A stretch of 64,000 bases of DNA, from assembly GCF_030580865.1 (NCBI RefSeq), contig NZ_JAUQSY010000017.1, forward strand, positions 62,001 to 126,000, read 5' to 3'. Shown here one piece after another: positions 1 to 8,634 of this stretch. Numbering within the stretch: the stretch's first letter is position 1; every line of letters starts with the position of its first letter. The DNA is from Hymenobacter aranciens (GTDB taxonomy: Bacteria; Bacteroidota; Bacteroidia; Cytophagales; Hymenobacteraceae). The position numbers and the translations under genes were made by a program. The notes under the pieces are model-generated. The model ran no database searches, had not been told where the DNA came from, and worked only from the letters and a program-made list of their open reading frames with translations.

Positions 1-1
1 C

Positions 2-238
2 CTCACCTTCCTTTTCAATTTCAACCCCGAAACCAGCCTGCCCGACTACAACTTCCCCGTGCCCGCCACGGGCCAGTACCAGCTGTTGCTTTCGACTGAT
101 GATGCGGCTTTCGGCGGCTTCGACCGGCTGGATAAGGCAGTGATATACGACACACTGGGGGGCGGCGGCACGGTGGAGGCGCCGCGGCTGAGCGTGTACC
201 TGCCCAACCGCACGGCGCTGGTGCTTACCACCGTCTAA
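2..238 (+). CDS. glgB: 1,4-alpha-glucan branching enzyme, C-terminal end (partial)
   Basis: Only the last 78 codons are in the window; the gene starts to the left. The translation has the all-beta C-terminal domain found at the end of GH13 branching enzymes: a start like FLFNFNPETS, then YQLLLSTDDAAFGGFDRLD, and a terminal strand LSVYLPNRTALVL. GlgB makes alpha-1,6 branches in glycogen. The catalytic barrel is not visible, so the call rests on this tail alone. A glycosyltransferase-like protein and a GH31 alpha-glucosidase nearby fit an alpha-glucan locus. Another GH13 enzyme with a similar C-terminal domain is possible. Confidence 0.75.
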   Translation, partial: LTFLFNFNPETSLPDYNFPVPATGQYQLLLSTDDAAFGGFDRLDKAVIYDTLGGGGTVEAPRLSVYLPNRTALVLTTV

Positions 239-278
239 TCACCATAACGAAGCATTTAGGCTGAAACTCAGCCAGCCG

Positions 279-812
279 ATGAAGTACCTAAAAGCGCTAC
301 TACTGCTCACGCTAGGCTCCTGCGCCGGCTCCCAGCAGATGCTTGAAGTCACCTGCGAATCCAGCGCTTACTCCAAAAAGGACGGCATGCTCCTGGCAAC
401 GTACCACATGGAGCCAGCTAGTATTACGGATGCCAGTGGATTCTCATTCGCCGTGAAAGAGGCTTTTGTGGAGCGTCGGTTCATGATGAATTCCAAAACA
501 GGCGAAGCTGTCTGGCTGGCCAACGGTGACTTTCTAGCCAAGCTGGTGGTGATTCCCACGAAAGAGTCGAAACCGGGCACTTTGGCCGTTACTTGGGATG
601 CCAGATTGGTAAGTGATTCTCTCCCGGCCGCTAAAACGATGAATGCGCGGGAGTCTGTGGCCTATAGGACAGGAGCGGAGGTCTACGTATTCAGGCTTTT
701 TTCACCGAATAAGTTTGAATGCCGGGAAATAAAGGCGGTGATACTGGTCAGGCAGCCAGATAAATCCATGAAAAAGTACTCGGTGGTATTCACCGCCGAC
801 GTTTGTTATTAA
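279..812 (+). CDS. Hypothetical lipoprotein
   Basis: 177 residues that I do not recognise. The N-terminus is a short signal with a lipobox (LTLGSC, Cys15), so it is probably an envelope lipoprotein. The rest is a mixed alpha/beta sequence without repeats or an obvious catalytic motif, with a few late cysteines (in FECRE and at the C-terminal DVCY) that could form a disulfide. It lies 40 bp after the glgB stop on the same strand and converges on the next gene. Its base composition is visibly less GC-rich than the flanking genes, which could reflect recent acquisition or relaxed selection. Confidence 0.6.
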   Translation: MKYLKALLLLTLGSCAGSQQMLEVTCESSAYSKKDGMLLATYHMEPASITDASGFSFAVKEAFVERRFMMNSKTGEAVWLANGDFLAKLVVIPTKESKPGTLAVTWDARLVSDSLPAAKTMNARESVAYRTGAEVYVFRLFSPNKFECREIKAVILVRQPDKSMKKYSVVFTADVCY

Positions 813-824
813 CCACTGTTGCGC

Positions 825-1322
825 CTACGCCCGCTTACGGCCCTGCGCCAGGCGCGCTACCGTCTCGGCTAAGCGTTTAGCCCGCGTCTCGGGCTTTTTG
901 GCGCCCTCCAGCCAGCGCACGTAGTCGCGCTGATGGCTGAAGGCCAGCTTGTCGAAATATTTTGCGGCGGCGGGCGCGGCGGCCAGCGCGGCGGCCAAGT
1001 CGTCGGGCGGGGTGATTTTGCGCTCGGCGGTGTCGCGGCTCAGCGCCACGTGCACGATGTCGCCCACGGTCTTATCCACCGCCCGGCGAATCTGCTTGAG
1101 CACCAGGATGCCGTGGTGGCCGTCGCCCAGCGGCGTGAGGCTGCCCTGGTATGGGAAGCCATCGAAAGTGGCGCGAATGGGCACCCGGCCGCGCGTGCCG
1201 TAGGCCTCCGTCACGGAGTAGGGCACCACCACAAACACGCCGCCGATGTCGCCGTCATCGGCTTCGAGCTGGGCTTCAAATTCGTGTTCAAAGGTAATTT
1301 CGGGCTCGTCGGAGGGATTCAT
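825..1322 (-). CDS. YdeI/OmpD-associated family protein (DUF1905 plus OmdA-type domains)
   Basis: 165 residues in two parts. Residues about 10-95 form a DUF1905-like small beta barrel (EFEAQLEADDGDIGGVFVVV, then RVPIRATFDGFPYQGSL). Residues about 105-160 form the helical OmdA-type tail (AAAKYFDKLAFSHQRDYVRW, then RAKRLAETVARL). This pair is common in small soluble proteins of Bacteroidota. The biochemical role is not established; bacteriocin protection is a name inherited from one family member. The gene runs the same way as the glycosyltransferase-like gene 15 bp upstream, so the two may share a transcript. Confidence 0.8.
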   Translation of the reverse strand: MNPSDEPEITFEHEFEAQLEADDGDIGGVFVVVPYSVTEAYGTRGRVPIRATFDGFPYQGSLTPLGDGHHGILVLKQIRRAVDKTVGDIVHVALSRDTAERKITPPDDLAAALAAAPAAAKYFDKLAFSHQRDYVRWLEGAKKPETRAKRLAETVARLAQGRKRA

Positions 1323-1337
1323 AAGGGCAAAGAAAAG

Positions 1338-2942
1338 CTAAAAATCAGCCACCGTGCCAATTTTGGCCAGAATGGCGTTGATGCCCGGCTCATCATCGGG
1401 GGCGATGACGCGCAGGCGGCCGGGCGGGTGGCCGTAGTGGCGCAGCAGCTGCCGCCGCAGGGCATCGGTAGCCAGTAAAATGGTGTGGGCCCGGCGGATA
1501 GCGTAGCGCTCCAGCTCCAGCCGCCAGCCGCGCTCGGCGGGCGCGGCCGTGGCGGCCGCCAGCTCCGTAACGTGCAGCACCAGCGGCCGCCGGCTGCGGT
1601 AGCGAATTTCGAGCGCCGCCAGCCAGGTGGGCCAGTTGGGGGCGTAGATGGCGCCGAATTGCTCGGGCTGCTCCGCCGCTACGTGGGTGGCAAAGCGGGC
1701 GTACTGAATAATGCGGTAGTGCAGGTTGTCGGACAGCGGCACGGGCGCCGGCGCGGTGGCCGGTAGTGGCTCGGGCTCAATCAAATCTGCCGCCGCCAGG
1801 TCGATGGCGGGCGGCAATTCCGGTTCGGGCTCCGGGGCCATGCGGTGCAGCGCGTGCAGGGCCTGGGTGAGCGAGGCGCGCTCGGGTGCATCGGGCAGCG
1901 GCGGGGCGGGCAGGCTGGAATCAACTTCCTCCGGCGCCAGCGTCAGGTTGTCCTCGGGCGCGTAGAGGTCGGCGGCTTCCTCGGGGCCGATTTCGGCCGA
2001 GGTTTGGGCGAAAGCATCGGCTTCGGGCTCGGGGGCGCTGGCGGTAAGCTCGGCGGCGCCGTTGGCAGTGCTGGCCGGGGTTTCGTTGAAGGATAAAGCA
2101 GTTTCCTCGGCATCGCGGCCCATTGCGGCAGGAATGGCACTTGATACAGTGGTCGCTATGGAAAAGGACGGATGCCTGACCACCGCCGTATCCGTCAGCG
2201 AATCGGAAGCGCCTTCAATTGCCGCCGCTTCGGGCGTGGCAAGGGGCAGCTCAATGGCAGCAGCGCCCTGCAAATCGGCGGCTTCGGCACTGCCGATGGT
2301 TTCGGGCGGGCTGGGCGGCTGGCTGCTGCCCAGATAGGGCGCGGCCGGCGCCGTCCACGGCTGCGCGGGGCGCGGGGCGGTGTGGACGAACGCGGCCAGC
2401 GGCGCGGGTAGCCGTGCCGGCAGCAGCGTGGGATTGGGAGAAGTCGGGCTTGGTAGCGTCGGGGCCGCGCCTGCAACGGGAGTGGCAGCCGGGGCCGCGG
2501 GTAATTCACTGGCTTCCGTGGCGGGCAGTGGGAGGGGCGCGGGCACGAAAACCGTCGGCCCCGCCAGTTCGGCCAGTCCGATGATGCGCGAAGCCGACAC
2601 CGGCGTTTCAGCGCCGGGCAGCGGCAGCAGCACCGTGCCGAAGGAGTGGTCGGCTTCGGGATGCAGCGCGGGCGCGGCCTCTATAGTGGCTGGCGTGGCA
2701 GTTGTGGCCGTTTCAGCAGCGGCTAACGTTGCAGTTGCTTCCTCGTGCTGCTGGGTCGCCACCTCGGCCTGATACTCGGTGGTTTGCACCTCGGCGGGGA
2801 GCTCGGGCAGCACGGCCAGCAGCTGCTGGTGGGCAGCGAGTTGGCGCAATACGGGCAGGGTAGGGGGCGCAGCGACCGGGTGCGCGCCGGGGTCGGCGTC
2901 GTCCCAGGCCAGCACGAGTAGGGAAGGGGCAGGCTGAGTCAT
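1338..2942 (-). CDS. Half glycosyltransferase: GT-B N-terminal fold split by a long Ala/Pro-rich insert
   Basis: 534 residues from the ATG at 2942; an in-frame start at 3011 adds 23 non-conserved residues. The first 45 residues (SLLVLAWDDADPG, then LPVLRQLAAHQQLLAVLPEL) look like the first strand and helix of a GT4/GT5 N-terminal domain. About 340 residues of Ala, Pro, Glu and Thr-rich low-complexity sequence follow. The last 130 residues return to the fold: YRIIQYARFA, YAPNWPTWLAALEI, PLVLHVTELA, then the linker helix LELERYAIRRAHTILLATDA. The protein stops (RLRVIAPDDEP) where the nucleotide-sugar-binding domain should begin, so the E-x7-E region is absent. It is probably not a functional transferase by itself; a binding or scaffolding role in glycogen metabolism is inference. 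Confidence 0.6.
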   Translation of the reverse strand: MTQPAPSLLVLAWDDADPGAHPVAAPPTLPVLRQLAAHQQLLAVLPELPAEVQTTEYQAEVATQQHEEATATLAAAETATTATPATIEAAPALHPEADHSFGTVLLPLPGAETPVSASRIIGLAELAGPTVFVPAPLPLPATEASELPAAPAATPVAGAAPTLPSPTSPNPTLLPARLPAPLAAFVHTAPRPAQPWTAPAAPYLGSSQPPSPPETIGSAEAADLQGAAAIELPLATPEAAAIEGASDSLTDTAVVRHPSFSIATTVSSAIPAAMGRDAEETALSFNETPASTANGAAELTASAPEPEADAFAQTSAEIGPEEAADLYAPEDNLTLAPEEVDSSLPAPPLPDAPERASLTQALHALHRMAPEPEPELPPAIDLAAADLIEPEPLPATAPAPVPLSDNLHYRIIQYARFATHVAAEQPEQFGAIYAPNWPTWLAALEIRYRSRRPLVLHVTELAAATAAPAERGWRLELERYAIRRAHTILLATDALRRQLLRHYGHPPGRLRVIAPDDEPGINAILAKIGTVADF

Positions 2943-3155
2943 GGGCAGAAAAACCGGTGTACGCAAAGCGGCGAAGCTCGGCGGCAAAGATGCGCCGTTC
3001 GCGCCGCCCACGCAACCAGTGGCCGAAAACTAGCCGCCCCGAAGAGGACCGATACGCGCCGAAAAGGTTATTTTGCACGCTTATTCGGTATGGTGAACGA
3101 TTAGTCGCCGCCGGTTTCCGGTCCTTTCGGCCCCCTCCCTCAAGAATTTCCTCCT

Positions 3156-5582
3156 ATGGCATCCACGGCCAACGAACTTAACTACATGATAAACGACCTG
3201 GCCGCCAAAAGTGGCCAGGAGCACTACCCCGGCCCGGTGCTGCGCGCCGTGCAGGACGGCAACCGCTTCGTTTTTACCTGCCAGAACGGCGTGCGGCTGG
3301 CCCTCTACGTGCTGAGCGACAAAATCCTGCGCTTCCGCTACCTCACCGACACGCCCCTGGAGCCCGATTTCAGCTACGCCGTGCCCACCGAGGCTTTCGC
3401 TAAGGCCAAACCGGCCTTTCTGGAATTCACCGAGAAGGACGACCATTACCGCCTCACCACCGGCCGGCTCATCTGCCTCATTCAGAAGGAAAACCTGCGC
3501 ACCCGCGTGCTCGACCGCTCCGGCACCGTCCTCACCGAGGACGAAAAGGGCTTCCACTGGGAATACAACGACGACACCGGCAACGACATCGTGAAGATGA
3601 GCAAGCAGGTGCCCGCCGGCGTGCACTACTACGGCCTCGGCGACAAGCCCGACAACATGAACCTGCGCGGTAAGCGCTTCACCAACTGGGGCTCCGACAC
3701 CTACGGCTACCAGAAGGGTACCGACCCGCTCTACAAAAATATCCCCTTCTACCACGTGCTGCACCAGCGCAGCGCCCACGGTATTTTCTTCGACAATACG
3801 TTCAAAGCCAGCTTCGACTTCGCCGCCGAGCGGGCCGACGTCACCAGCTTCTGGGCCCAGGGCGGCGAGATGAACTACTATTTCATCTACGGCCCCACCC
3901 TGATGGAAGTCGCCCAGGAATACACCCTGCTCACCTGCCCGCCCGAGCTGCCCCCGCTCTGGACGCTCGGCTACCACCAGTGCAAGTGGAGCTACTTCCC
4001 CGAAAGCAACGTGAAGGAAATTGCCCGCGGCCTGCGCGAGCGCGAGATTCCCTGCGACGCTATCTACCTGGATATCGACTACATGGAGGGCTACCGCTGC
4101 TTCACCTGGAGCAAAGCGCACTTCCCCGAGCCCAAGCGCATGGTGCAGGAGCTGGCGGCCGACGGCTTCAAGACCGTCGTCATCATCGACCCCGGCATCA
4201 AAGTCGACCCGAACTATTCCGTTTACCAGGAAGGCATTGCGGGCGACTTTTTCTGCCGGCGCGGCGATGGCCCGCTGATGAAAGGCTCGGTGTGGCCCGG
4301 CCTCTGCAACTTCCCCGACTACACCAGGCCGCAGGTGCGCGAATGGTGGGCCGGCTTGTTCAAGGAATTGATTGGCGAAATAGGCGTGAAGGGGGTCTGG
4401 AACGACATGAACGAGCCGGCCGTGTTCGAGAAAGGTACCTTCCCGCCCGACGTACGCTTTGATTACGAAGGCCTTTCGGCCTCCCACCTCAAAGCCCACA
4501 ACATCTACGGCATGCAGATGGCCCGCGCCACGGCCGAGGGCGTGAAGCGCTTTTCGTACCCCGACCGGCCCTTCACCATCACGCGCAGCACCTACAGCGG
4601 CGGCCAGCGCTACTCCTCGGGCTGGACCGGCGACAACATCGCCTCCTGGGAACACCTCTGGCTGGCCAACATCCAGTGCCAGCGCCTGAGTATCTCGGGT
4701 TTCAGCTTCATCGGCAGCGACATCGGCGGCTTCGTAGATACGCCCAGCGGCGAGCTTTACGCCCGCTGGATTGCCTTGGGAGCTTTTCACCCGTTCTTCC
4801 GCACCCACAGCTCCGGCGACCACGGCGACCAGGAGCCCTGGAGCTTCGGCGAGCCCTACACCAGCGTGGCCCGGCAGTTTATCGAGCTGCGCTACCAGCT
4901 GCTGCCATACATGTACACCACGTTCTGGCAGTACGTTACGAAGGGCACGCCCATGCTGCGCCCGCTCACCTTCCTCGACCAGAGCGACACCGAAACCTAC
5001 CTGCGCATGGCCGAATTCGGCCTCGGCGACCACCTGCTGGTGTGCCCCATCACCTCGCCCGGCACCGATGGCCGCTGGATGTACCTGCCCCGCGGCGACT
5101 GGTACTACTACTGGACCGACGAGCCCAAAACCGGCGGCGCCGAAGTGTGGGCCCACGCCCCGCTCGACCGCATCCCGCTGTTCGTGAAAGCCGGCGCCGT
5201 GCTGCCCATGCAGCCGGTGATGCAATACGTGGGCGAAAAAGTGGTGGAAGAGCTAACCCTGCACGTCTACTATAAAAACGGTACCGCCGACAGCGTGCTT
5301 TACGACGACGGCGGCGAGGGCTACGGCTACCAGGAAGGCCAGCAAACCACCCGCCGCTTCACGGTGCTGGGCACCGAGAAAACGCTGACGCTCACCCAAA
5401 CCATCGACGGCGACTACCAGCCGGCCTTCCGGCGCTACCGCGTGGTGTTGCACGGCTGCCCCGATGCGGAGCTGGTGAACGAGCAAACTGCTACCTTCGA
5501 GCCCGCTACTGCTGCCGGCGCTTTGGGGGCGTGGGTAGTAGCGCAGGATTTCGGCCAGCTGGTGTTCCAGCTCGGCGCGTAG
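3156..5582 (+). CDS. Alpha-glucosidase, glycoside hydrolase family 31
   Basis: 808 residues, full length for GH31. An N-terminal beta-sandwich (about 20-250) leads into the barrel. The catalytic nucleophile is Asp417 in WNDMNEP (residues 415-421). The general acid is Asp493 in WTGDNIASWEHL. DIDYMEGY, SGFSFIGSDIGGF and HPFFRTHSSGDHG are further GH31 landmarks. The C-terminal sandwich (about 640-808) includes YDDGGEGYGY. It releases glucose from alpha-linked glucans. There is no clear signal peptide (MASTANELNYMINDLAAK), so a cytoplasmic place in glycogen or maltodextrin breakdown is likely, which agrees with glgB upstream. A TATTTTGC promoter-like box lies at 3069-3076. Confidence 0.93.
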   Translation: MASTANELNYMINDLAAKSGQEHYPGPVLRAVQDGNRFVFTCQNGVRLALYVLSDKILRFRYLTDTPLEPDFSYAVPTEAFAKAKPAFLEFTEKDDHYRLTTGRLICLIQKENLRTRVLDRSGTVLTEDEKGFHWEYNDDTGNDIVKMSKQVPAGVHYYGLGDKPDNMNLRGKRFTNWGSDTYGYQKGTDPLYKNIPFYHVLHQRSAHGIFFDNTFKASFDFAAERADVTSFWAQGGEMNYYFIYGPTLMEVAQEYTLLTCPPELPPLWTLGYHQCKWSYFPESNVKEIARGLREREIPCDAIYLDIDYMEGYRCFTWSKAHFPEPKRMVQELAADGFKTVVIIDPGIKVDPNYSVYQEGIAGDFFCRRGDGPLMKGSVWPGLCNFPDYTRPQVREWWAGLFKELIGEIGVKGVWNDMNEPAVFEKGTFPPDVRFDYEGLSASHLKAHNIYGMQMARATAEGVKRFSYPDRPFTITRSTYSGGQRYSSGWTGDNIASWEHLWLANIQCQRLSISGFSFIGSDIGGFVDTPSGELYARWIALGAFHPFFRTHSSGDHGDQEPWSFGEPYTSVARQFIELRYQLLPYMYTTFWQYVTKGTPMLRPLTFLDQSDTETYLRMAEFGLGDHLLVCPITSPGTDGRWMYLPRGDWYYYWTDEPKTGGAEVWAHAPLDRIPLFVKAGAVLPMQPVMQYVGEKVVEELTLHVYYKNGTADSVLYDDGGEGYGYQEGQQTTRRFTVLGTEKTLTLTQTIDGDYQPAFRRYRVVLHGCPDAELVNEQTATFEPATAAGALGAWVVAQDFGQLVFQLGA

Positions 5583-5627
5583 TTCCCGGCGGTCGGCCCG
5601 GCAATTTGCCGATTCCCATTCTACCTA

Positions 5628-6113
5628 ATGAGAATAGTTGTGTTGCTGCTGGTGCTCGGTGGCTTGCTCGGCTGCCGGCCCCGCGCATGGGCGCAGGACC
5701 AGAACCGGCCCTTCCTCAAAGTGTCGCACATCGGCCCTGAAACGGAGCCGGTGTTCGGCCTGTTTATGTGCACTTACGCCTCGGCGCTGGATGAAAAGCT
5801 GGCCCTGGCCCCCGGCTACCGCGCCGAGCCCGTGTACCTGGTGCCCGCCGCCGAGCTGGAGCATCTGCAGGCCCTGGCCCAAACCTACGCCCCCGGCCTG
5901 CCCGATGCGGGCTGCCACCATCCCTTCGGCACCCTGCGCATCACCCTCAGCGACGGCCGCCGCCTGCGCAGCTTCCTCATCGCGCCGCTCGACGACTCCC
6001 TGGAATTCATCACCGAGCTGGCCGACGTGCTGGCCCGCCGGAAAGGCCAGAGCCGCCGCCACCCCGAGCTGCCCGACGCCGTGCAGGAGCTGCGGCGGAA
6101 GCTGACCATCTGA
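5628..6113 (+). CDS. Hypothetical secreted protein
   Basis: 161 residues, not recognised. The N-terminus is a hydrophobic signal, LLLVLGGLLGC, followed by RPRAWAQ; it can be read as a lipobox (LLGC, Cys16) or as a signal peptidase I site after AWAQ. The mature part is alpha/beta, with FLKVSHIGPETEPVFGLFMC and a terminal amphipathic helix (PDAVQELRRKLTI). It starts 45 bp after the GH31 stop and ends at a strong bidirectional hairpin, so it may be co-transcribed with the glucosidase. Confidence 0.6.
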   Translation: MRIVVLLLVLGGLLGCRPRAWAQDQNRPFLKVSHIGPETEPVFGLFMCTYASALDEKLALAPGYRAEPVYLVPAAELEHLQALAQTYAPGLPDAGCHHPFGTLRITLSDGRRLRSFLIAPLDDSLEFITELADVLARRKGQSRRHPELPDAVQELRRKLTI

Positions 6114-6125
6114 ACTATCCTAATA

Positions 6126-6156
6126 AAAGCGGCGCCTCCACCGGAAGCGCCGCTTT
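6126..6156. terminator. Bidirectional intrinsic terminator
   Basis: A 10-bp perfect stem, AAAGCGGCGC with GCGCCGCTTT, around an 11-nt loop. It is flanked by A-rich and T-rich sequence and sits between two converging genes. Confidence 0.8.
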
Positions 6157-6179
6157 CATTTATTATGGGCACTGAATGG

Positions 6180-7112
6180 CTACTGCACCACCAGCTTGCG
6201 CGTCACCACGCCCTTGCTGGTGCTTAGCTGCAGGGAATAAATTCCCGCCGGGCGGCCACTCAAATCAATACGGCGGTTGGCGGTGGCGCGGGCTTTGTCT
6301 TCACGCAATACCACCCGGCCGGTGGCATCGCACACGCTGAGCGGGGCAGTGAGCAGGGCGGCCTCGGCGGTGCTGAGTTCGAAGATGCCCGAGGTGCTGG
6401 GGTTGGGGTAGATGCGCAGGTCCGACGCCACTTTGGTGCGGGTGGCCAGGGCGGTGCCGCGCAGGCTCACGTCGTCGATGTAGAGCGCGGTGCCGGGGTG
6501 CGGCAGGTTCACTACGGTGTTGGTGAAGGCAATTTGCAGCGAATCGGGCGCGTCGGACGAGATGTACGTCAGCGGCACCGTGGCCAGGGTGTAGGTGGCG
6601 GCGGGCGCCAGCACCAGCGGCTCGCCCACGGCAATGGGCTCGATGGCCCCATTCACGAAGCGCGTCAGCGTCACCAGCACCTGGGCCGAGTCGTCGGCGG
6701 CGTGGGCGCCGGTGAGCTTGTAGTAGAACTGCAGCTCCTGCGGGCGGCTGGTGAAAGGGATACCGCCCGGCAAACCCAGACGGAAGGCTTCCAGCTGGGT
6801 GCCCAGCATCAGCGCGCCCGGAATGGTATCGCCGCGGCCGGGCATCGTCACGGTTTCCAGCTTCACGGCGTAGGCGCCGCCGTGGCTGTCGGTGGTGCGC
6901 GTCACGCTGCCGAAGCTGAACGGAATGGGGAGAAATTGCCCAAAGATGTCGTCGGTAGTCAGCCAGTTGTCGGGGGCCTGCGTGGCGTTGCGGTTGCTCC
7001 AGGTTTCGAAGTTGCCGTTGGCAAATGTGGTAGTTTGGGCCTGGGCCGGGGCAGCCGTGAGCAGGCCGTGCACGGCGATGACGGCGGCGGCGAAGCGAAG
7101 AAGTTTTTGCAT
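6180..7112 (-). CDS. Secreted protein with type IX secretion sorting domain
   Basis: 310 residues starting at MQKLLRFAAAVIAVHGLL, a good signal peptide ending in PAQAQ; a longer frame to 7277 has no signal and is not preferred. Residues 27-220 form a beta-rich carbohydrate-binding-like domain (NGNFETWSN, ALYIDDVSLRG) of the sort seen in PCMD or jelly-roll proteins. The last 75 residues are a T9SS type A C-terminal domain: IYPNPSTSGIFEL, VCDATGRVV, IDLSGRPAGIYSLQL and the end VVTRKLVVQ. The protein is therefore probably secreted and held at the cell surface or released. There is no catalytic motif. Confidence 0.85.
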   Translation of the reverse strand: MQKLLRFAAAVIAVHGLLTAAPAQAQTTTFANGNFETWSNRNATQAPDNWLTTDDIFGQFLPIPFSFGSVTRTTDSHGGAYAVKLETVTMPGRGDTIPGALMLGTQLEAFRLGLPGGIPFTSRPQELQFYYKLTGAHAADDSAQVLVTLTRFVNGAIEPIAVGEPLVLAPAATYTLATVPLTYISSDAPDSLQIAFTNTVVNLPHPGTALYIDDVSLRGTALATRTKVASDLRIYPNPSTSGIFELSTAEAALLTAPLSVCDATGRVVLREDKARATANRRIDLSGRPAGIYSLQLSTSKGVVTRKLVVQ

Positions 7113-7260
7113 GTAAAAAGAGAAATGAGAATGGTGAATCAGAGGTGGGCTAAAGCGGGCGGCTACTGCTGTCCCGTTGCTTTCTGTTCGCCTTGACTCG
7201 GCTTCGGAATTCACCGTTGCCTCATTCCTGCTTTTTTTAGGAAAAATTTTGGGCTTAGGA

Positions 7261-7291
7261 TGTAGGGGCGTAACCAAGCCCCGCCCCTACA
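7261..7291. repeat. Short GTAGGGGCG inverted repeat
   Basis: TGTAGGGGCG and CGCCCCTACA, separated by 11 nt that also contain GCCCC. A related but degraded G-rich stretch is seen near 48718-48740. It may be a small dispersed repeat or a weak terminator between the T9SS gene promoter and the lipase stop. Confidence 0.45.
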
Positions 7292-7311
7292 TTCGCTTTA
7301 AACCGCAACCG

Positions 7312-8451
7312 CTACAAATGAAGCTTCAGGTACTGATACACTTCCGGATGATTGAGCAGGCCGCCGTGGTGCTGCTGCGCAAACACCGCGCTCCGCACCG
7401 TCGTCCCCGACGGCAGCTTCGCCTCGGCCCCGAACACGCTGCCGCGGGCGCTGCCGGTGCCTACCAGCCCATCGCCGAAATACTCGCGCACGGCCGTGGG
7501 CAGCGTGGTGCGCAGCCACGAGCCCAGCAGCACGTGGTAGGCCACGCCGGGCAGCGGCGGCACCTCGGTGCGCGGCGGCAGCAGGTCGGTGGCGTGGGCG
7601 TCCTGCCAGTCCTCATCCACCAGAATGGCCTGGCGTAAGTCCTTGATACCGTTGCTGCGTTTGTTAAGCGCCCGGCTCAGGAAGCGCGTGGGGAAGACGT
7701 TGATACGATTGAGCAGCCGCTCGGTGAAGTGGCTGTTCTGCTCCAGCCACGAGCCGTCGTTGGGGGTGCCCAGCATGAAGACGGAGCGGAGGTGGGGTAG
7801 CCAGCTAGAGTTATGAGTTGTGAGTTTTGAGTTGTGAGTGGTGGAGTCGGGCACGTTTGCCAATTCATAACTCATAATTCCTAACTCATAACTCCGCGAA
7901 GCATAATGTCCGGCCGAGCGGATAATGAGCCCGCCCATGCTGTGGCCGATGAGCACCAGCTCGCCGATGGCCTCAGGATAAGTGGCCACCAGCTCGCTGA
8001 GCAGGGCGTGCAGGGCGCGGCCGTTTTCGGAGAGGTGCAGGCCGGTGTTGTAGCGCAGGTAGAGGGTGCGCACGCGCGCATCTTCGGCCAGGCGGGGGCC
8101 GTAGCGGCGGCTGCCGGGCCCATCCTGGAAGCCGGTTTGCCAGATAAGCTCGTCGCCCATCAGGCCGTGGATGAACACCACCGTTTTCTGCCGGGGCTCG
8201 CTGAGGGCCAGCTCGGCCACGGGCACGTCGCGGCCCGCCCGCCGGAAGCTCAGCTGGATGGCGCGCGGGTCGTGGCGGGCGGCCAGCTGGTCGCCGAGGG
8301 CGCCGTTGAGCACCGGCAGGAAAAAATGCTGGTGCGCCTGCCCCGAGCGAACGAGGTAGCCCGCCCCGCGCACCGGTAGCGCCGCCACCCGGCCCACTGC
8401 CCCCAGCAGGCGGCGGAAGCGACTGGGCTGATTGTCAGGAGATGGAGCCAT
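7312..8451 (-). CDS. Alpha/beta hydrolase (lipase-like), interrupted in frame by a palindromic repeat
   Basis: 379 residues from the ATG at 8451; the 61-residue upstream extension is translated dispersed repeat and is not preferred. The fold is clear: oxyanion motif VVFIHGLMGDELIWQTGF, nucleophile elbow LIGHSMGGLI with Ser171, and the following strand SVFMLGTPNDGS. The protein belongs to the cytosolic lipase/PGAP1-like group and presumably hydrolyses an ester, substrate unknown. Residues about 186-215 (start ELGIMSYELA, end THNSS) are encoded by a palindromic element, so they are an insert between GHYASRS and WLPHLR, joined in homologs. Whether the enzyme tolerates this loop is unknown. The catalytic Asp and His were not assigned. 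Confidence 0.82.
   Translation of the reverse strand: MAPSPDNQPSRFRRLLGAVGRVAALPVRGAGYLVRSGQAHQHFFLPVLNGALGDQLAARHDPRAIQLSFRRAGRDVPVAELALSEPRQKTVVFIHGLMGDELIWQTGFQDGPGSRRYGPRLAEDARVRTLYLRYNTGLHLSENGRALHALLSELVATYPEAIGELVLIGHSMGGLIIRSAGHYASRSYELGIMSYELANVPDSTTHNSKLTTHNSSWLPHLRSVFMLGTPNDGSWLEQNSHFTERLLNRINVFPTRFLSRALNKRSNGIKDLRQAILVDEDWQDAHATDLLPPRTEVPPLPGVAYHVLLGSWLRTTLPTAVREYFGDGLVGTGSARGSVFGAEAKLPSGTTVRSAVFAQQHHGGLLNHPEVYQYLKLHL
7808..7894. repeat. Palindromic element (GAGTTATGAGTTGTGAG family) inside a coding region
   Basis: The left arm is built from repeats of GAGTT(A/G)TGAG and the right arm from the complement (AACTCATAA). The spacer is about 20 bp. It is 87 bp long, a multiple of three, and is read through in the lipase frame without a stop. 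The same family lies between queD and lpxB at 41873-41973. Confidence 0.85.
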
Positions 8452-8489
8452 GCGGTAAAGGTGGGGCTTTGAGAGTGATGTGTGGTATC

Positions 8490-8630
8490 TCGCCTGGAAA
8501 AACCTCACCCCCTGACCCCCGAAGAATGCTTGATGCGCATTCCCAAAAGAGAGAGGGCACCGGAAATGCACCTTGCGGTTGGCTCCCCTCTCTTTTGGAG
8601 AGAGGCTGGGGGTGAGGTTTTCCCAAGCGA
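8490..8630. repeat. Palindromic element (AACCTCACCCCC family)
   Basis: Outer arms are TCGCCTGGAAAAACCTCACC (8490 onward) and its near complement ending GGTTTTCCCAAGCGA at 8630. Inner arms contain CCAAAAGAGAGAGG and CCTCTCTTTTGG. It fills the space between the lipase start and the DCC stop and accounts for the long upstream ORF extension of the lipase. Confidence 0.85.
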
Positions 8631-8634
8631 GCAA

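Noticed and set aside
3081..5225. 714-codon open frame on the minus strand
   Set aside because: It is antisense to the GH31 gene, has no signal or domain, and its His/Val/Ala-rich translation is typical of a shadow frame in GC-rich DNA.
8452..8634. N-terminal extension of the lipase
   Set aside because: The extra residues (LTPSLSPKERG) are a translated dispersed palindrome.
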